DNA of 64,000 nucleotides from Thysanoteuthis rhombus (GCA_963457665.1 OY735225.1:6100844-6164843); one strand, 5' to 3'. Shown: positions 12,102 through 24,525, counted from the stretch's first letter. Notes: a model not told the origin generated them from the sequence alone. Numbers and translations are program-made.

Positions 12102-12103
<2 letters not shown>

Positions 12104-12139
<36 letters not shown>
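12104..12139. repeat. (TA)n microsatellite
   Basis: Eighteen dinucleotide units. Confidence 0.9.
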
Positions 12140-12141
<2 letters not shown>

Positions 12142-13487
12142 TCTAACCAATTTCAGATCAATTTTACTCTGATTTTAAATAAAAAATATGACTTTAAGTA
12201 CGAACATCAATGCATTCACTCCTATTGAGTTTTGCCGAAGTAAATATTAGTGTATGTTTCACAGAATGTGAGGAACTGAACATGAGAATAACTAATGGCC
12301 TGGAAGCGATTGCAAAAGTTCAGGAATGAAGACAGAATGGAAACGATTCAAAAGAAATTCAGAAAGACCTACAATGACTGGTGAATACAGAGGCAGCCTT
12401 TAAGAATTTCTTCCACCTTCCTTAAAAGCCAAATCTTTGAAGTGTTTCTCTTTGTAGAAAACCAATTCCCCTTCATTAGATTCTTTGTAGGTTTTACTTT
12501 ACTTTGAAGATGTATGTTTTGCAATTCTTGAGAATAATTACTTAGACCGAGCAATTGATACGAATGTACATTACTGTATAAACTGACGTAAAAGTCAATT
12601 TCATCATTATGTAAAGTTTCTTTAGCGGATTTTTTATCCTCATCTTTGTTCATTTTTTTTAACCCAACATATAAGCTGTGGTACAATAATACGGCTGCTT
12701 TCAGGCGATGAGTTGGTATATTTTTGTCCATCAAGACGGGGAAGAGCCCGGTTCAACATCTATATAAACATTCGCATTCCATTGTCTAGTTGCAGGTGTG
12801 GTTGTTTTGATCTTATTAATCAATTTTTTTCATAGTTGTTGACTGTAATTGGTATTACTAATCTGTGGTTGTTTGGAGTTGATGCTATGGAGGGGGCTTT
12901 CAAGGAGGCTAAACCATCGCGGTCAGACAAGGTAAAATTATTTATGTTTGCAACCAGGGGACAGGTCAGCAATGCCAATGTTCCCAGAAAATATTAACAG
13001 AAGGAATGAACTTGTAAGAATCACTCTTCTTGGATTCATGAATACTTTTATCTATCCAACTTATCTATTTTTTTCATATCTTCTTGTTTTTGTTGAAGGT
13101 GCATGGTTGTATCTATCTATTTTAATTCATGTTAATTATATGTGAGATATCTACGCACCGTTCACTTACATTTGTTCTGTGTTTGTGTATGTGTCTAAAA
13201 ATTACTCTCCCTGACGTTATTCGCTCGTCTGAAAATTCAAACAAAAAAGGTTGATTTAATCAGTCATATTTTGAGATAAAACTCACAAATCAACGATTGG
13301 AACAATATCACTTTTGAGGGTTCGATCCCATATTCAATATTTTTATAGTGTTAGGAGTTCCGTGGCAAACAACACTAATTACAGAAACCTTCACGAGGCA
13401 AGCATTTGATGAAGAAACGCCATCGTGACGGAAAGTCATTTCGTTAGATTACAAAAATGATTTTAAAAAAAGAATTCAGAGAGTGCA
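12140..13487. other. No gene recognised
   Basis: A 121-codon minus frame at 12,369-12,734 (MDKNIPTHRLKAAVLLYHSL...) has mixed composition but no domain I recognise. GGGTTCGATCCC near 13,319 is a perfect B-box-like string without a clear A box. Nothing else stands out. Confidence 0.4.
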
Positions 13488-14065
13488 GATCTGGTTAGTA
13501 GAAACTATCATTTGACCAACGTTTTCGGAAGCATGTGGGGTGATCAATTGAAAAAATGAAAAAAAGATTATCAATGAACAATTTACTTATATCATTCTTT
13601 TGAGGAAGTGGTCACCAAAAAGTTTGAACTTCCGGGAAAGTAATTGAGCGACGAATCAAAAGATTGATTTAGCATGAATTAACATTGCAAAATGATCCCC
13701 TTTCAGATTCCCAGGGATTTTTCTATGAATAGAAAAGAATAAATGATGATATCTTCTGCCCACTTTTTACATTAATGCGACCTGCACTCGTGATACACAA
13801 ATAGATATATATATGGACCCTTCATTATAGTCAATAATTGAACAACCTTAGCGTCAAAATTTGATGTCATGTAAAAATGAATTACATCAAGAAATAAATC
13901 TATGCATACACAAGAGAACTGGAACAAACTATCATATGCACATATAAAACATGCAACACTTTTTGTGACTGCTGTTTTTCAATAAGCAGCCGGCACAGCC
14001 AAATTAAAATTTGAACAAACTTATACAGACAGTTTTGATGACAGTCCTTTTGACGATTTCTAATG
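13488..14065 (+). repeat. Family A dispersed repeat, plus copy, with an internal insertion
   Basis: Starts at AGATCTGGTTAG and carries GGGGTGATCAATTG, AGCATGAATTAACATTG and GCGACCTGCACTCGTGATAC, and ends with AGACAGTTTTGATGACAG. At nearly 580 bp it is longer than most copies. The extra length lies before the tail (about 13,810-13,980), so a small insertion there is likely. Confidence 0.65.
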
Positions 14066-15238
14066 TGATTCTACATAAATTTCAACCGCGTCGATATTAT
14101 TGCGTAAAGTCTTTGTGTGAATTAAAATCATCAAAGCATTTCTATTGAACAAAAGGTTTCTTCTTTTCCTTCTTGATAAAGGGATTTCCCACGAACCTCA
14201 CCCAGAGAAACCTCTAGCATTAGGGCCATCATTCCGCTACTCTGATCTTTTACCAAACTTGAAAATAGTTTTTTTTCTCCTCTGAAGTAAAAGGCAAAAT
14301 CATCGCCACCCAGTGAAATCGCAGGAAGACTCTTTCACATTAGTCACCACTTCACAGCTGAACGCATCGAACGCTTCGCTTCTTTCTGACACCTGAAAAT
14401 ATCCCCCAGAAGATTTCGCCATAATGCAAACTCCAGTCACCCCATGTGTAACACATCAGTAGTAATTAGAAGACAAGTTGGCAGTTTTTACTTCGGTCTG
14501 ACTCAAAGAACTGTAAAGATTCGAGAATAGCGAAACGCAAGACTGCGACAAAGAATCCGATTGGTTGCTTTCAGCCGGCTTAAAAGAGACTTGGGATTAT
14601 CAGACCTGGATTAACTAGTCGAAGAAAGGCACTTAAGTTCTCAGGTGGGCGGATTGTTGGACCAATGTTCATCTGCGTCCAAGTCACCCAAATATTAGAG
14701 CTTAAGATTTTCCAAAGAATATTGTGCGCATTTGTTGGCCAATTCCACAGAAGTGCACTTCTGAAGAATAGTAGACTTCAAAACTTGCAGAAATCTTCAG
14801 CAGATCAGTGCTTAACCTGCTCACGGCCATTTTTCTATGTCTGTCAACAAACTGTTCTCAGCCTGTCCACACAATATCTCCAACTGTTCTCAATGAATTC
14901 AAGTGACATTTCCTGGAGTAAATAAGTATGAACCATATAAAGAGCTTATATGCAAATTTGTCTGCTTGTTTATATTTCTGTTTGTTTATACTGAAAGGGG
15001 ACGGTCCCATTGATTGCTCTACCTCCGCATTAACAATAGATATCAAGCTGAACAAATTCTTGACACTTAATGTCTGATAATCACACATCAAAATAGCTAA
15101 AGATTAGTTGAGAAAACTTAAAATTAGGATATTTGAATCATTAAAAATGAAAATTACCGATTTAAGCTCCGTAATACGGATCCATACATAAATAACCCTG
15201 TCATTTCTGACAGATACATTCTAGAATAGATGTAAGAG
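14066..15238. other. No gene recognised
   Basis: Frames of 86 and 77 codons on opposite strands near 14,665-15,091 overlap and show no domain. No repeat family was recognised. Confidence 0.45.
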
Positions 15239-15603
15239 TCCTATTCTGCCAGTAACACTTGCATTATTTTCTGACCATTAACAAACCTTTCTTCCATATT
15301 TTCGATGCATATCTATAGGAAAATCATTAACAATTCATTTACATTGTACATATTACAGCCATATTCTGTCTCTAATACTTGTATTCACTTCTGAACAACT
15401 AATTTCAATTGCAATATCATAAGCAATGCATTTATCAATACATTATACATATAATAGTTTCTTTTCGCCAGTAATGCTTGCATTGATTCCTTCCCACCGA
15501 TAATCCATTTCCTTCTGATATTCAATGCATTTCTATAGCAAAAGTATAAGCATTGTATTTATTTATAGATTATAAATATACCTGTATTCTTCCTATAATG
15601 CTA
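15239..15603. repeat. Diverged tandem repeat, period about 120 bp
   Basis: Three units begin near 15,239, 15,361 and 15,460, with a fourth starting at 15,586. Each has TATTCT...CCAGTAATACTTGCATT at its start, a TTCAATGCAT block in the middle and ATTTA...CATTATACATAT near its end. It is non-coding. Confidence 0.65.
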
Positions 15604-16223
15604 AAAAATCTATAAAGCAATAATACGGCTACATTTAAAGTATTGTGTACAGGCTTGGGTCCCTTTTGCCCGACATGATAATCAGAAATTATTTTTGGAA
15701 TTTCCGACTGTACATAGTAAATTCACCAGAATGATTGGCAATGGACAAGAAAAAAGTTTAGATTTGGGGGAGGATCAAAGGATATTTTAGGAGTTACTTC
15801 CCTGCATCGTGGCTATATGTCGACACATTTTAAAAAGTTGTTTACAGATTCCAATAACATACCGTGGAAGACTGGTCGATGGATCAAAGAACTGGTCAAC
15901 TTTTGGGGCGGATCCAGGAAATTTCTTTTGCTAAAATTGAGGAATCATTATGTTATCATTTCATCACGATTCCTTCTTATCTATTCACTCACGTTCGTCC
16001 ATACAATATCCCCAAAAGTTCTTCATAAATTCAGATAATATGCTGTCAAAGTGTAAGGTGTAAGCGAAAAAAAAAGAATTTAATCGGCTAAAAAAACCCG
16101 AAACCTGAAACTACCTAACTGCAAAGGTTTGCGTTTTAAATCAAATATAAACTGAGGCAAAATTCTCCATATCCGTTCAAAGTTTTTTCTCATTAAAACA
16201 TAAAAAGGAAATCAATATAAAAC
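15604..16223. other. No gene recognised
   Basis: A 73-codon plus frame (15,817-16,038) has a fairly natural composition (HFKKLFTDSNNIPWKTGRW) but no domain I can name. Confidence 0.4.
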
Positions 16224-16480
16224 AAGAGGTCTAGTAAGTCATTTAATAAAACCGTCAAGTCAATAACGTCTTATGGCAGCATAGAATGTACATAATCGTA
16301 TTTTAAAAAACAAAAGTAATTTTCTTCACATAATAATGAGTGAACGTTAAAATATCGTCGAAATGTTCATCCCTTTAGCTCTATTGGTGCAGCCTGTCGG
16401 TGTGATACGTACACATTCATTCAGCTAACCGGACGAACTGAAAAAAATGCAGAAACTTGAGTTTGCAGTTTTGATTTACG
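16224..16480 (+). repeat. Family A dispersed repeat, internally deleted plus copy
   Basis: GAGGTCTAGTAAGTCATTTA matches the family left end. It is followed by AACGTCTTATGGCAGCAT and then directly by CATAATAATGAGTGAACG and AGCTCTATTGGTGCAGCCTG. The middle of the element is missing. Confidence 0.6.
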
Positions 16481-16849
16481 CTTTATAAGATGTTGTTTGA
16501 GTTGACGCATGCACAAACATGATTCAATTCTTCGATATACCCGGAATCTTTTTTGGTATATTAAGAAGAAGAATCATTCCATTTACCTCCTCTTCGTCGT
16601 TTTTTCCCCTTGAAGGGTGCACGAGAAGAAAGACAGCTTTTTTTTTTCTCATTTCAAATCCTGATATTGCTTGCATGGTTTCTTGTTATCAGTTTGAAAT
16701 ATGAGATTCTGTATAATTTTTTTCCCCTAATTTTTAAAAATGGTGTCCCTGCAATAATCGCAGTAAGATGGAGATTATATCGATGTAACTTTATTCATAT
16801 TAGACAAAATATATATATTTCTTGGTCGATATCATTTTTCAGGTAGGGA
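16481..16849. other. No gene recognised
   Basis: Two overlapping plus frames in different phases (16,519-16,846), both rich in Phe and Ile from T runs; not credible as coding. Confidence 0.5.
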
Positions 16850-17246
16850 ACCGTCAAGCAAGAATGTCACCAAAACGTAGTTTATTTTCCAGTTTTTAAA
16901 TTGGTCGGATTGACTTGATATGTACGAACGTATCATGCGCACGGACCAAATCAATAAAGATAGAGGGCTGACAATTTCAACATCTACTCCTCATGGTTTG
17001 AAGAAACTGTTTGTTCTTCATTTATTGTTTAATTTACAGTGTAGGTTTAGGCTAAATTGATTATTTAGTTTATTGATACTTGTTTCAAAGAAGAGAATTC
17101 GGCTTTTTTAATGATCTCTGCTCAACAAAAGGCGAAAAAAGTATCTCATCCATTGATCACCCATTTGGTCCATTGGTTTCAATAGATCATCCCCAACGTG
17201 ACTTGCTGTCAAAACACGTTTGGCACATGACAGTTTCTAGTAAGTT
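16850..17246 (-). repeat. Family A dispersed repeat, full-length minus copy
   Basis: Reads in reverse order through the family: the tail near 16,890, CATGATACGTTCGTACATATC, TTTACAGTGTAGG, ATTGATCACCC, CCCCAACGTGACTTGC and GACAGTTTCTAGTAAGTTAC at the element's left end. Confidence 0.65.
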
Positions 17247-17299
17247 ACTAACCCCAACTACCATGTATATATTATTTATAATTATCACTCTGAAGTCGA

Positions 17300-17547
17300 C
17301 TTTCTTGGTCGTTCGCACTATTTCCTATTTTTCACTTTTTACGTTTGACCCGTCCCCCCAGCCTGTTTCAATTTCACGCTCGTGTTTCCTTTGTTTTGGC
17401 TTATTACATCTTTTTTTTTTTGGGGGGGGCTCTCCTTTGTTCCATTTCTCCCTCTTCATGTTTGTCTGTTATTTTAGGATTGCTTTTACGATCTCTTTCC
17501 ACTTACCTCTTCTTCTATCCCCTTCAAATAAATCCTTTCTTTGGAGT

Positions 17548-17590
<43 letters not shown>

Positions 17591-18350
17591 TTCTCAGTCT
17601 CTATTTCAATGTGTGTCTTCCTCTCTTCCATTTTGCCCTTAAAGCCATTTCTCATTTTCAACTGATACCTTTATCATCTTCTTAATTCTACACGTCTTTT
17701 TTCTCGAATCATTATCGACCGTTTTAATTTAGCCGGGAACAAAATACTTCGTTTTTTTTCATCGTTTTTTTTTTCCCTTTCTAACATTTGTAAGTTTTCA
17801 TCTCATTCCCTTCTCTTACCATTCCTCTTTTGTGTTGCTTTTTTCTCTTACAATTCATCGTAAGTTTATCTTTTTCGTGATATTCTTCCCTCTCTAAGTT
17901 TGAACCTCGTTTTTAAATTCCGATTTTCTTATCTCTCTCTCTTTTTTCTCATTCTATCCCTCTCTCTTTCTTCTCCCCTCTCTCTATATATGTATCCTTT
18001 TTCTCTTTCTCTCTTTCTCTTTTTATCATTCTCTATGTTTGTCTCTCGCTTTTTCCCTTGTAGGACTCTCTTCGAATGTTTATCTCCCCCGTACTTTTAA
18101 CCGTCCTTCTGACCTCTCTCTCTCTCTCTGTTTCTCTTTTTCTCGGTACCTGTTTCAGTCTCTATCCCTCTTTTTTTTCACTATCTCTTGTTTTTGTTCC
18201 TCTGTCTCCCTGTCTCTGTCTCTGTCTCTCTGTCTCTCTTTGCCACTCTTCGTCTTTCTTGTTATAATACCTTCAAACATTACTCTCCCTTTCAGTTCGA
18301 TATCTCTCTCTCTCTCTCTCCTTTGCGATAAAGACCGTCTTTCTGTATTT
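17300..18350. repeat. Pyrimidine-rich tract with (CT)n core
   Basis: Over 1 kb of strongly T- and C-rich plus strand, with perfect (CT)n at 17,551-17,588 and many shorter (CT)n, (TCTG)n and T runs. The Ser, Leu and Phe-rich frames of 60-201 codons across it are composition artefacts. Confidence 0.85.
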
Positions 18351-18667
18351 ATTTCCAATACGCTTCCTATACTCATTCCCAACTCCCCACCAGAGAACAA
18401 ATAGAAAAGAAAAATCTACCCATAATCACATCTTGCGCACCTGACGTTGAATAACCAAACACTTGGCTTAATTCATTTCATGTCCAATTACTGGGGAACA
18501 GTTTTCCCTCGTCCTAAGCTTTACTCGCATGCGATTCTCCAAAAGTTGAACAATCCAAAAATCATAGCCAAATCGGTACCAGAAAAAAAATGAGAAAAAA
18601 GGCTTATCTTGGAAATTGATGTAAAAATCAAATAAATTAATGATCAACACGAACGAAAAAATTAAAA

Positions 18668-19125
18668 GAACAGGTCTGGTTAGTCACTCAATGGAAACTG
18701 CCTTGTGATCTGAGTCTTTTGTCATCATGATGTGTTTGGAAAAATCAATGGAAAAGGGGGTGATCAATGAATAGGTTATTTCTCCTTTGTTGGGCATTAA
18801 TAACTAAAATGTGTGAATAAAAGAAATAACGTACGAACGACAGAAGACACAAAATGAGGGATCATTATAGCATGAACCAACATTGTAAAATGCCTTCCAC
18901 TAGAAACCTATTTAGCGGAAGATTTCTCAGAACGAAAAAATGTTTCCCTGGCATAATATGGGGTTAGTGTTCAAATCTGTATCTTTCTAGCTCCATTGGT
19001 GCCGCGTAATACGTATATACATACATAGATACGTTGCCCGCCAGCCAGACCATCTTGAAAACTGAAGTAACCTATTTTGACTGTTTTGATGACAGTTTTG
19101 GTTGATGATTTCGAAAAGACCCAAG
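18668..19125 (+). repeat. Family A dispersed repeat, reference plus copy
   Basis: One of the clearest copies. In order it has GGTCTGGTTAGTCACTCAAT, GGGGGTGATCAATGAATAGG, AGCATGAACCAACATTGTAA, AGCTCCATTGGTGCCGCG, GCCCGCCAGCCAGACC and GACTGTTTTGATGACAGTTT. I see no inverted termini and no open frame. A SINE-like or MITE-like non-autonomous element is the likely class. Confidence 0.7.
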
Positions 19126-19551
19126 AACACCAAGAAGCATTAAGTTATGAGTGAAAAAAAAACCCAATTCATTTCCTTGAAGCAGAAATCGGAGGAAAAA
19201 AAATGGTGGAAAAGGTAAGAAAATGACGGATGTAAAAAATCAGTTCGCCATTTTGATTTCGTGTGCGCAATTTTGATTGGTGGATTCGTGCGTGATTTCC
19301 CTCCAATTGTTTGATGGATTTGAAAAGCATGCGAACACACGCTACGTGCTTTATCTTGATCGCAGGCAGAGAGGAATGAACTTCTCGGTATGTCTACGAG
19401 TGAAAAAAGATGATCTATCAGTATTAGCATACTTGGGGTGCGTGTATATAGAGGTCCCTATCTACATGACGTATTTTAAATGCTACAAAAGCATGCACAG
19501 ATATGCACACACACAAGCACACTTATATTAGCATCTATGTGGGTGTATGTA

Positions 19552-19552
<1 letters not shown>
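19126..19552. other. No gene recognised
   Basis: Overlapping frames on both strands (19,140-19,430 minus; 19,277-19,531 plus) without domains. Confidence 0.5.

Positions 19553-19620
<68 letters not shown>
19553..19620. repeat. (TA)n microsatellite
   Basis: About 34 TA units. Confidence 0.95.
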
Positions 19621-19624
<4 letters not shown>

Positions 19625-19778
19625 ATTTTCATACTTTTTTTGAATGAATGCAATTTAGAATGTAAAAATGCATATTTGTGTTCATATGTATATATAAGTT
19701 TATTTTTGCATATGTATGAGATGTTATGCAGCTATGCATATGGATATGTGAGTGTGTGTGTTTCTCTGACTCTCTTTC

Positions 19779-19892
<114 letters not shown>

Positions 19893-19954
19893 TCAATGCA
19901 AACTACGGATGCAGTATAATGTGATGTAACAAACTATGATCCAATATCCGTTGT

Positions 19955-20165
19955 ATGATGGGTTCATTCCATAAATTGCTCGATACATTCAACTTTAAAC
20001 ATTAAGCTGGTTTAAAGTAGAGCCTAACATATATTGGACTGAGGATTTGCTACACGAATACGTTTTTGTTATTGGTCTGTTTAGGCTTTTCCAGGTGAAA
20101 TATGAAGAAGCCCAAATAGAGTAGAAACATAAACGTGTTTGCTGTGTGACGAACAAACAGAACAA
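19955..20165. mobile_element. Palindromic pair of Penelope-like element ends
   Basis: The left arm (19,960-20,090) reads on the minus strand as the 3' end of the Penelope-like family at 51.9-59.3 kb: GGATTTGCTACACGAATACG on plus is the complement of the hammerhead-like stem III region. The right arm starts at GAAGAAGCCC near 20,104 and continues GAAACATAAACGTGTTTGCT on plus. The two ribozyme-like motifs therefore point at each other in head-to-head fashion. Both are diverged. Confidence 0.5.
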
Positions 20166-20254
20166 TTCTAAGTTGATCAGAAATATCTATGCATACTCTT
20201 TTCATACATATTAGTTTTGTATGTGCGTATGCTACTGGTTGTGAAATTATGCAC

Positions 20255-20340
20255 ATGCATTACCATATCGGTGGTAGGTTCGATCCCTGTGACGGTCTAA
20301 TTTTTTTTTATTGCTTATTGTATTTATGTTATCTAAGACA
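20255..20340 (+). repeat. Family B internal fragment with B-box-like string
   Basis: GGTAGGTTCGATCCCTGTG contains an exact pol III B-box consensus. It is followed by a T run and TTGTATTTATGTTATCTAAG, matching the inner part of family B. Confidence 0.5.
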
Positions 20341-20399
20341 GATGTTACAATCAACGTGTGATAATAATAATTTCAAATAAGTATTTTATATAATATAAT

Positions 20400-20760
20400 G
20401 CAATACATAATCATTCGGTCGGATAATATATCCATTTCTCATTAACATGAATGTCGTATTGAAAGAACCGAACCCAGCAGATAAAGAATGTGAATGAGCA
20501 ATATAAGAATTTGGAGTTTAGACAGTTATTTCGACCTTTGTATTGACGGTAGCTGTTTAACTCAATTGTAAGAGCAATACAGCGTTGGAGCATCTACCCT
20601 ATTAGTTGCAGGATCGATTTCTGCTGCAGTTCCATTTTCTCTATCTGTTTATGCTATACATAAATAGATAAATACGGAGGTGACACTGAATATCTTGCTT
20701 ACCGGTAATGATATTCAATTAACGATCGTGTGACGAAGAATATTTTACTTAATGGTTATA
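20400..20760 (+). mobile_element. Family B element, partial copy
   Basis: Shares CATTCGGTCGGATAATATA...CCATTTCTC with the centre of the 38,763 copy. It continues with TTTAACTCAATTGTAAGAGC (A-box-like), TTGCAGGATCGATTTCTGC (B-box-like) and the ACGATCGTGTGACGA right end. Confidence 0.55.
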
Positions 20761-21195
20761 GTGCTCATTGACATCATCATCAGATTTTTACTGATGCTTC
20801 AATCCTCTTTGTGGCTCAAATATTAGAAAAGATTGAACAAAAGAAGCCAGTAGAGATGACCAAGGATTTTATCCCTTTTTGTACGTGCTTTTGTTTGTGT
20901 GCTCCTGTGTTCCAGCGCTCTTGGCCATACTGTTTTGAATAAAGACTTAGGAATCAGCATGAGTACTCAAATTAACCACTCCTGAAATATCTTTTTTTTT
21001 TTTTTTGGTTATCGAGGTTGCCGTTGGGTATCATCGTTCAGCGATTTTGCTCTACATATTTTATCACTTTCAATAATTGTTCAATTGTGCCATAAATCTT
21101 GGCCCTCTGCCAGACTGAGCTATGTCTAGAAATTTCCAAAGATGTTTTTGGGGATAAACAGTAAGCGCTCAAATCAAAACAAAATATACAAGTGT
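20761..21195. other. No gene recognised
   Basis: Contains a T run near 20,991-21,006 and no repeat or coding signal that I recognise. Confidence 0.5.
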
Positions 21196-21199
21196 TGAT

Positions 21200-21560
21200 C
21201 TGGGAGGAGAGAGAGAGAGAACGAAAGGAAAGGAGAGAGAGAGAGGATGAAGGAAAAAAGAAGAAAAGAGGGGTAAGGGAATGAGGGGAGTGCAGAGGGA
21301 GGAGCAAACAAGGAGACTGAGAGGGAAAGAGGAAAAAGAAAGCATAATAAGGAAAAGGAAGGGATTTTGAGAGAGGATGACAAAGGTATAAGAGAGAGAG
21401 AGAGAGAGAGAGAGAGATTAACGCGGGGGTGAATGCCGGGGGGAAGATAGCGAGGAAAAATAAAGAGGATAGGTTTGAAGATGGAGAGAGAGAGGGTGGA
21501 AAGACAGTGACAGGAAGAAGAGAAATGGAGATAAAGGAAAAGGAGGTTGATATGTTTGAA
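21200..21560. repeat. Purine-rich tract with (GA)n core
   Basis: The plus strand is nearly all A and G, with (GA)n at 21,390-21,417. Minus frames rich in Ser, Leu and Phe are artefacts of this composition. Confidence 0.85.
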
Positions 21561-22007
<447 letters not shown>

Positions 22008-22169
22008 CACTGAAGTTAAAGCGCTCAAAATTAAACATTGTTTCTTATCATGTCTACGAAAAAACTTCTTTTTGTTTTTTGCCCCCTCACCCTTAAATAA
22101 GTTTTTTAGTATGATTTGGTCAATTTGCAACGTAAGCTTATGCTGAATTGGCTCTTTTTGCGTCCCGTA

Positions 22170-22310
22170 GCACCCTCACACATTTTTGAAATTTCCTTTT
22201 AGAGATCAATGAATCAATTTCGTTCATTGATCACCCCAAACACGGCACGTTGTCAGAAGTCACAGGTTACGTGATGGTTTCTTCTGAGCGACTAATCAGA
22301 TCTATGTTTC
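22170..22310 (-). repeat. Family A dispersed repeat, left-end minus fragment
   Basis: CGTTCATTGATCACCCCAAA, ACGTGATGGTTTCTTCTGAG and CGACTAATCAGATCT are the reverse complement of the family A left end. The rest of the element is absent or unrecognisable. Confidence 0.55.
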
Positions 22311-23065
22311 TGAAAAATACTATCGATTTTTAAAGATCCCTTTTCCCCTCATTTGTTATTTTTCAGCGAACATAATTTTTTCACCGCTTTCCCTGTTTCT
22401 TTCTTTCATCTTAACTATTTCTTCTGATCTCTTTTTTTTTTCTTTGTTCCTTTTTTCCCAAACCTTCTTTTCCTTATTGTTATTCTATATTGAATCGGGA
22501 TTCTTTCCAAATAATTCATCAAAGTTCATTTTCCTTCTATTTTGCATCAAACATATTTGATTGCGTGGCAGGTCTGTTCCGAAAGTATCCAACCTATTGG
22601 GATATCTCGAGAACCAGTTGTGCGACCTTGATATTGCTTGTCTGCCAGTTAGAGGTTACGTTTCTATGCATGAATGAACATGTTCTCTCCCTTCCTGATT
22701 TTTTGTAAGTTTTCAGTGAATTTACGTTCATTTTTGCTCGTGTTTTATGGTGCTGTAGTCTCGTTTTTGACTCATATAGCTTTTACTTTCTAATTAGATT
22801 CTCAACATGAGATTATTTCAAGTTTTTAAGTGATTCTGACCGGCCAACTGGCGACGAATGAGTTATATGTAGAGGGTGCACTAATTGAACTAACGGAATG
22901 GAAGTTTCTACTCTTATTCCTCATAGTCAACAAAACCATGTTTTTTCTTTTGAAAATCCATCTCCCAATACATTTTTAAAGGAGCTTTGAATATTTCTTG
23001 TGATTTTGAGCTGAATAGGTCTTTCGGTTTGTGTCCGATAGCTTTCCCACTGATCCTGGAAACAG
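22311..23065. other. No gene recognised
   Basis: T-rich at 22,390-22,470. A 72-codon frame (22,490-22,708) has four cysteines but no recognisable domain. Confidence 0.45.
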
Positions 23066-23225
23066 TCAGATCTTTTAAGTGATCACTGCCTAACGAAAGC
23101 CGAGTGAAGGAACTTATTCATTGATCATCCCTTTTTCCAATTTCCTATTTGATCAACGCCCGACAAAAGATTAGTCACCTGAAAGTTTCTATTGGGTGTT
23201 GGGTGACTTACAAGACATGGGGTTT
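23066..23225 (-). repeat. Family A dispersed repeat, minus fragment
   Basis: AAGTGATCACTGCCTAACGA, TTATTCATTGATCATCCC, TTTGATCAACGCCCGACAAA and CACCTGAAAGTTTCTATTGG reproduce the first 150 bp of family A in reverse. Confidence 0.6.
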
Positions 23226-23522
23226 CTTTTCCCATGTGGCCACAATTGTTTTCACTCGCTTTGGACTTCTGTCTGGAAAATGTCTTGCCATTTCGAATAT
23301 CTTGGGATAGTTTAATACTTTCCGGGGAGGCTCCTAAATCTACCTCAATTTAGCCTGGGATTTCAAACCTGTGAGTTAATGTTCTCTTTCTGAAATCTCG
23401 TATCGACTGTCAAAGTTCCCCTTCCAGTTTCTTTGATTATTTTTTTTTTTTCGTTTTAGTGAACGTGATTTTTCACCTGTTCTCTCTTTCCATCTCGCCT
23501 TCTTTTTCTTTTGTATTCGTCA

Positions 23523-23560
23523 ACTTCTTCTTCTTCTTCTTCTTCTTCACATTATTATTA

Positions 23561-23624
<64 letters not shown>

Positions 23625-23670
23625 CATCATTATAGTTGCTGTTGTTGTTGATGATGATGATGATGTTGTT
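23523..23670. repeat. Compound (TTC)n(ATT)n(GTT/GAT)n trinucleotide repeat
   Basis: About nine TTC units, some 23 ATT units with a few ATC variants, then GTT and GAT units. The poly-Asn frame on minus is an artefact. Confidence 0.95.
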
Positions 23671-24525
23671 GAATCGGGTTGTTCTTTCCAATGACCTCGT
23701 CATGATTCTTTTCTCCCTTCCATTTGGCAAAAATTGTTTTTGCTCGCTTATGTTTATCGATTTTAGCGCTAATGTTTTCCTGGCATAAAAAAAGTATTAA
23801 ATGATACATTAATTTTCAGTTGAAACATGTTTTTTTTTTATTTTCCTCTTCCATTTACAGTGAATTTTTGTTTCTGGCTCTGATGGATTGTATCTGGTTT
23901 TCAATGTTTAAGGTTTTGTATTCGATCGAAATCCTAATCAGAAAAAAAATCTAACAATGTTTAGCTGAATTGAGAGAATCGTATGAGGGTGGCCTATCTC
24001 CATGAGTCTCGTTATTGTAATAAATTAAGATGGATGACTGGAATCATTATGGCGGATGGGATTTCGGCATCGAGTCAACCCAACTTCCGAGGAAGAAGAT
24101 GAACAGAGGAGAGGATCTGCTTGGAATGATGAACAGTTTCCTAGAATTCTACGGTCTTTTTCAATGAGAAAAAGAAAAGGAATTATTTACAAATGCTGCG
24201 AGATGCAATATTCTGAGGAATTACCATTTTCAGAATTTATTTGATAATTCTTCCTCGCACCTATCTACATTTCCTCTACCGGGATTGTAACACCTCATCA
24301 AAAGACAATTAGTTGTCCCTTATCACTTTTGAATTCATCAACAATTCAAGTGCACCGAAACAAATATGATTCGATTCTATTCAAACCTTGTGATCAAATT
24401 TTTAAGGAGATTCGAAATATAAACTCTTCAGCAAGTAAAGCATTTTTGTTTCATAGAGACTCTCACGTATACCACGTATTCATCTGACGAGTATATAAGT
24501 GTGTGTGTGTTATTAAGAGCTGAAT
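23671..24525. other. No gene recognised
   Basis: A 62-codon plus frame at 24,056-24,244 (HRVNPTSEEEDEQRRGSAW) is charged and has natural composition, but it is too short and unmatched to call. Confidence 0.4.

Noticed and set aside
12369-12734. 121-codon minus frame as an exon
   Set aside because: No domain or splice context recognised; kept only as a note in the unassigned stretch.
13318-13332. tRNA gene suggested by an exact GGTTCGATCCC string
   Set aside because: No acceptor stem or A box at the right distance; the same holds at 20,272.
17080-17685. 201-codon Ser/Leu/Phe-rich frame and its neighbours
   Set aside because: It follows the pyrimidine tract; overlapping frames in other phases have the same composition.
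23473-23730. Poly-Asn frame
   Set aside because: Translation of the (ATT)n repeat.
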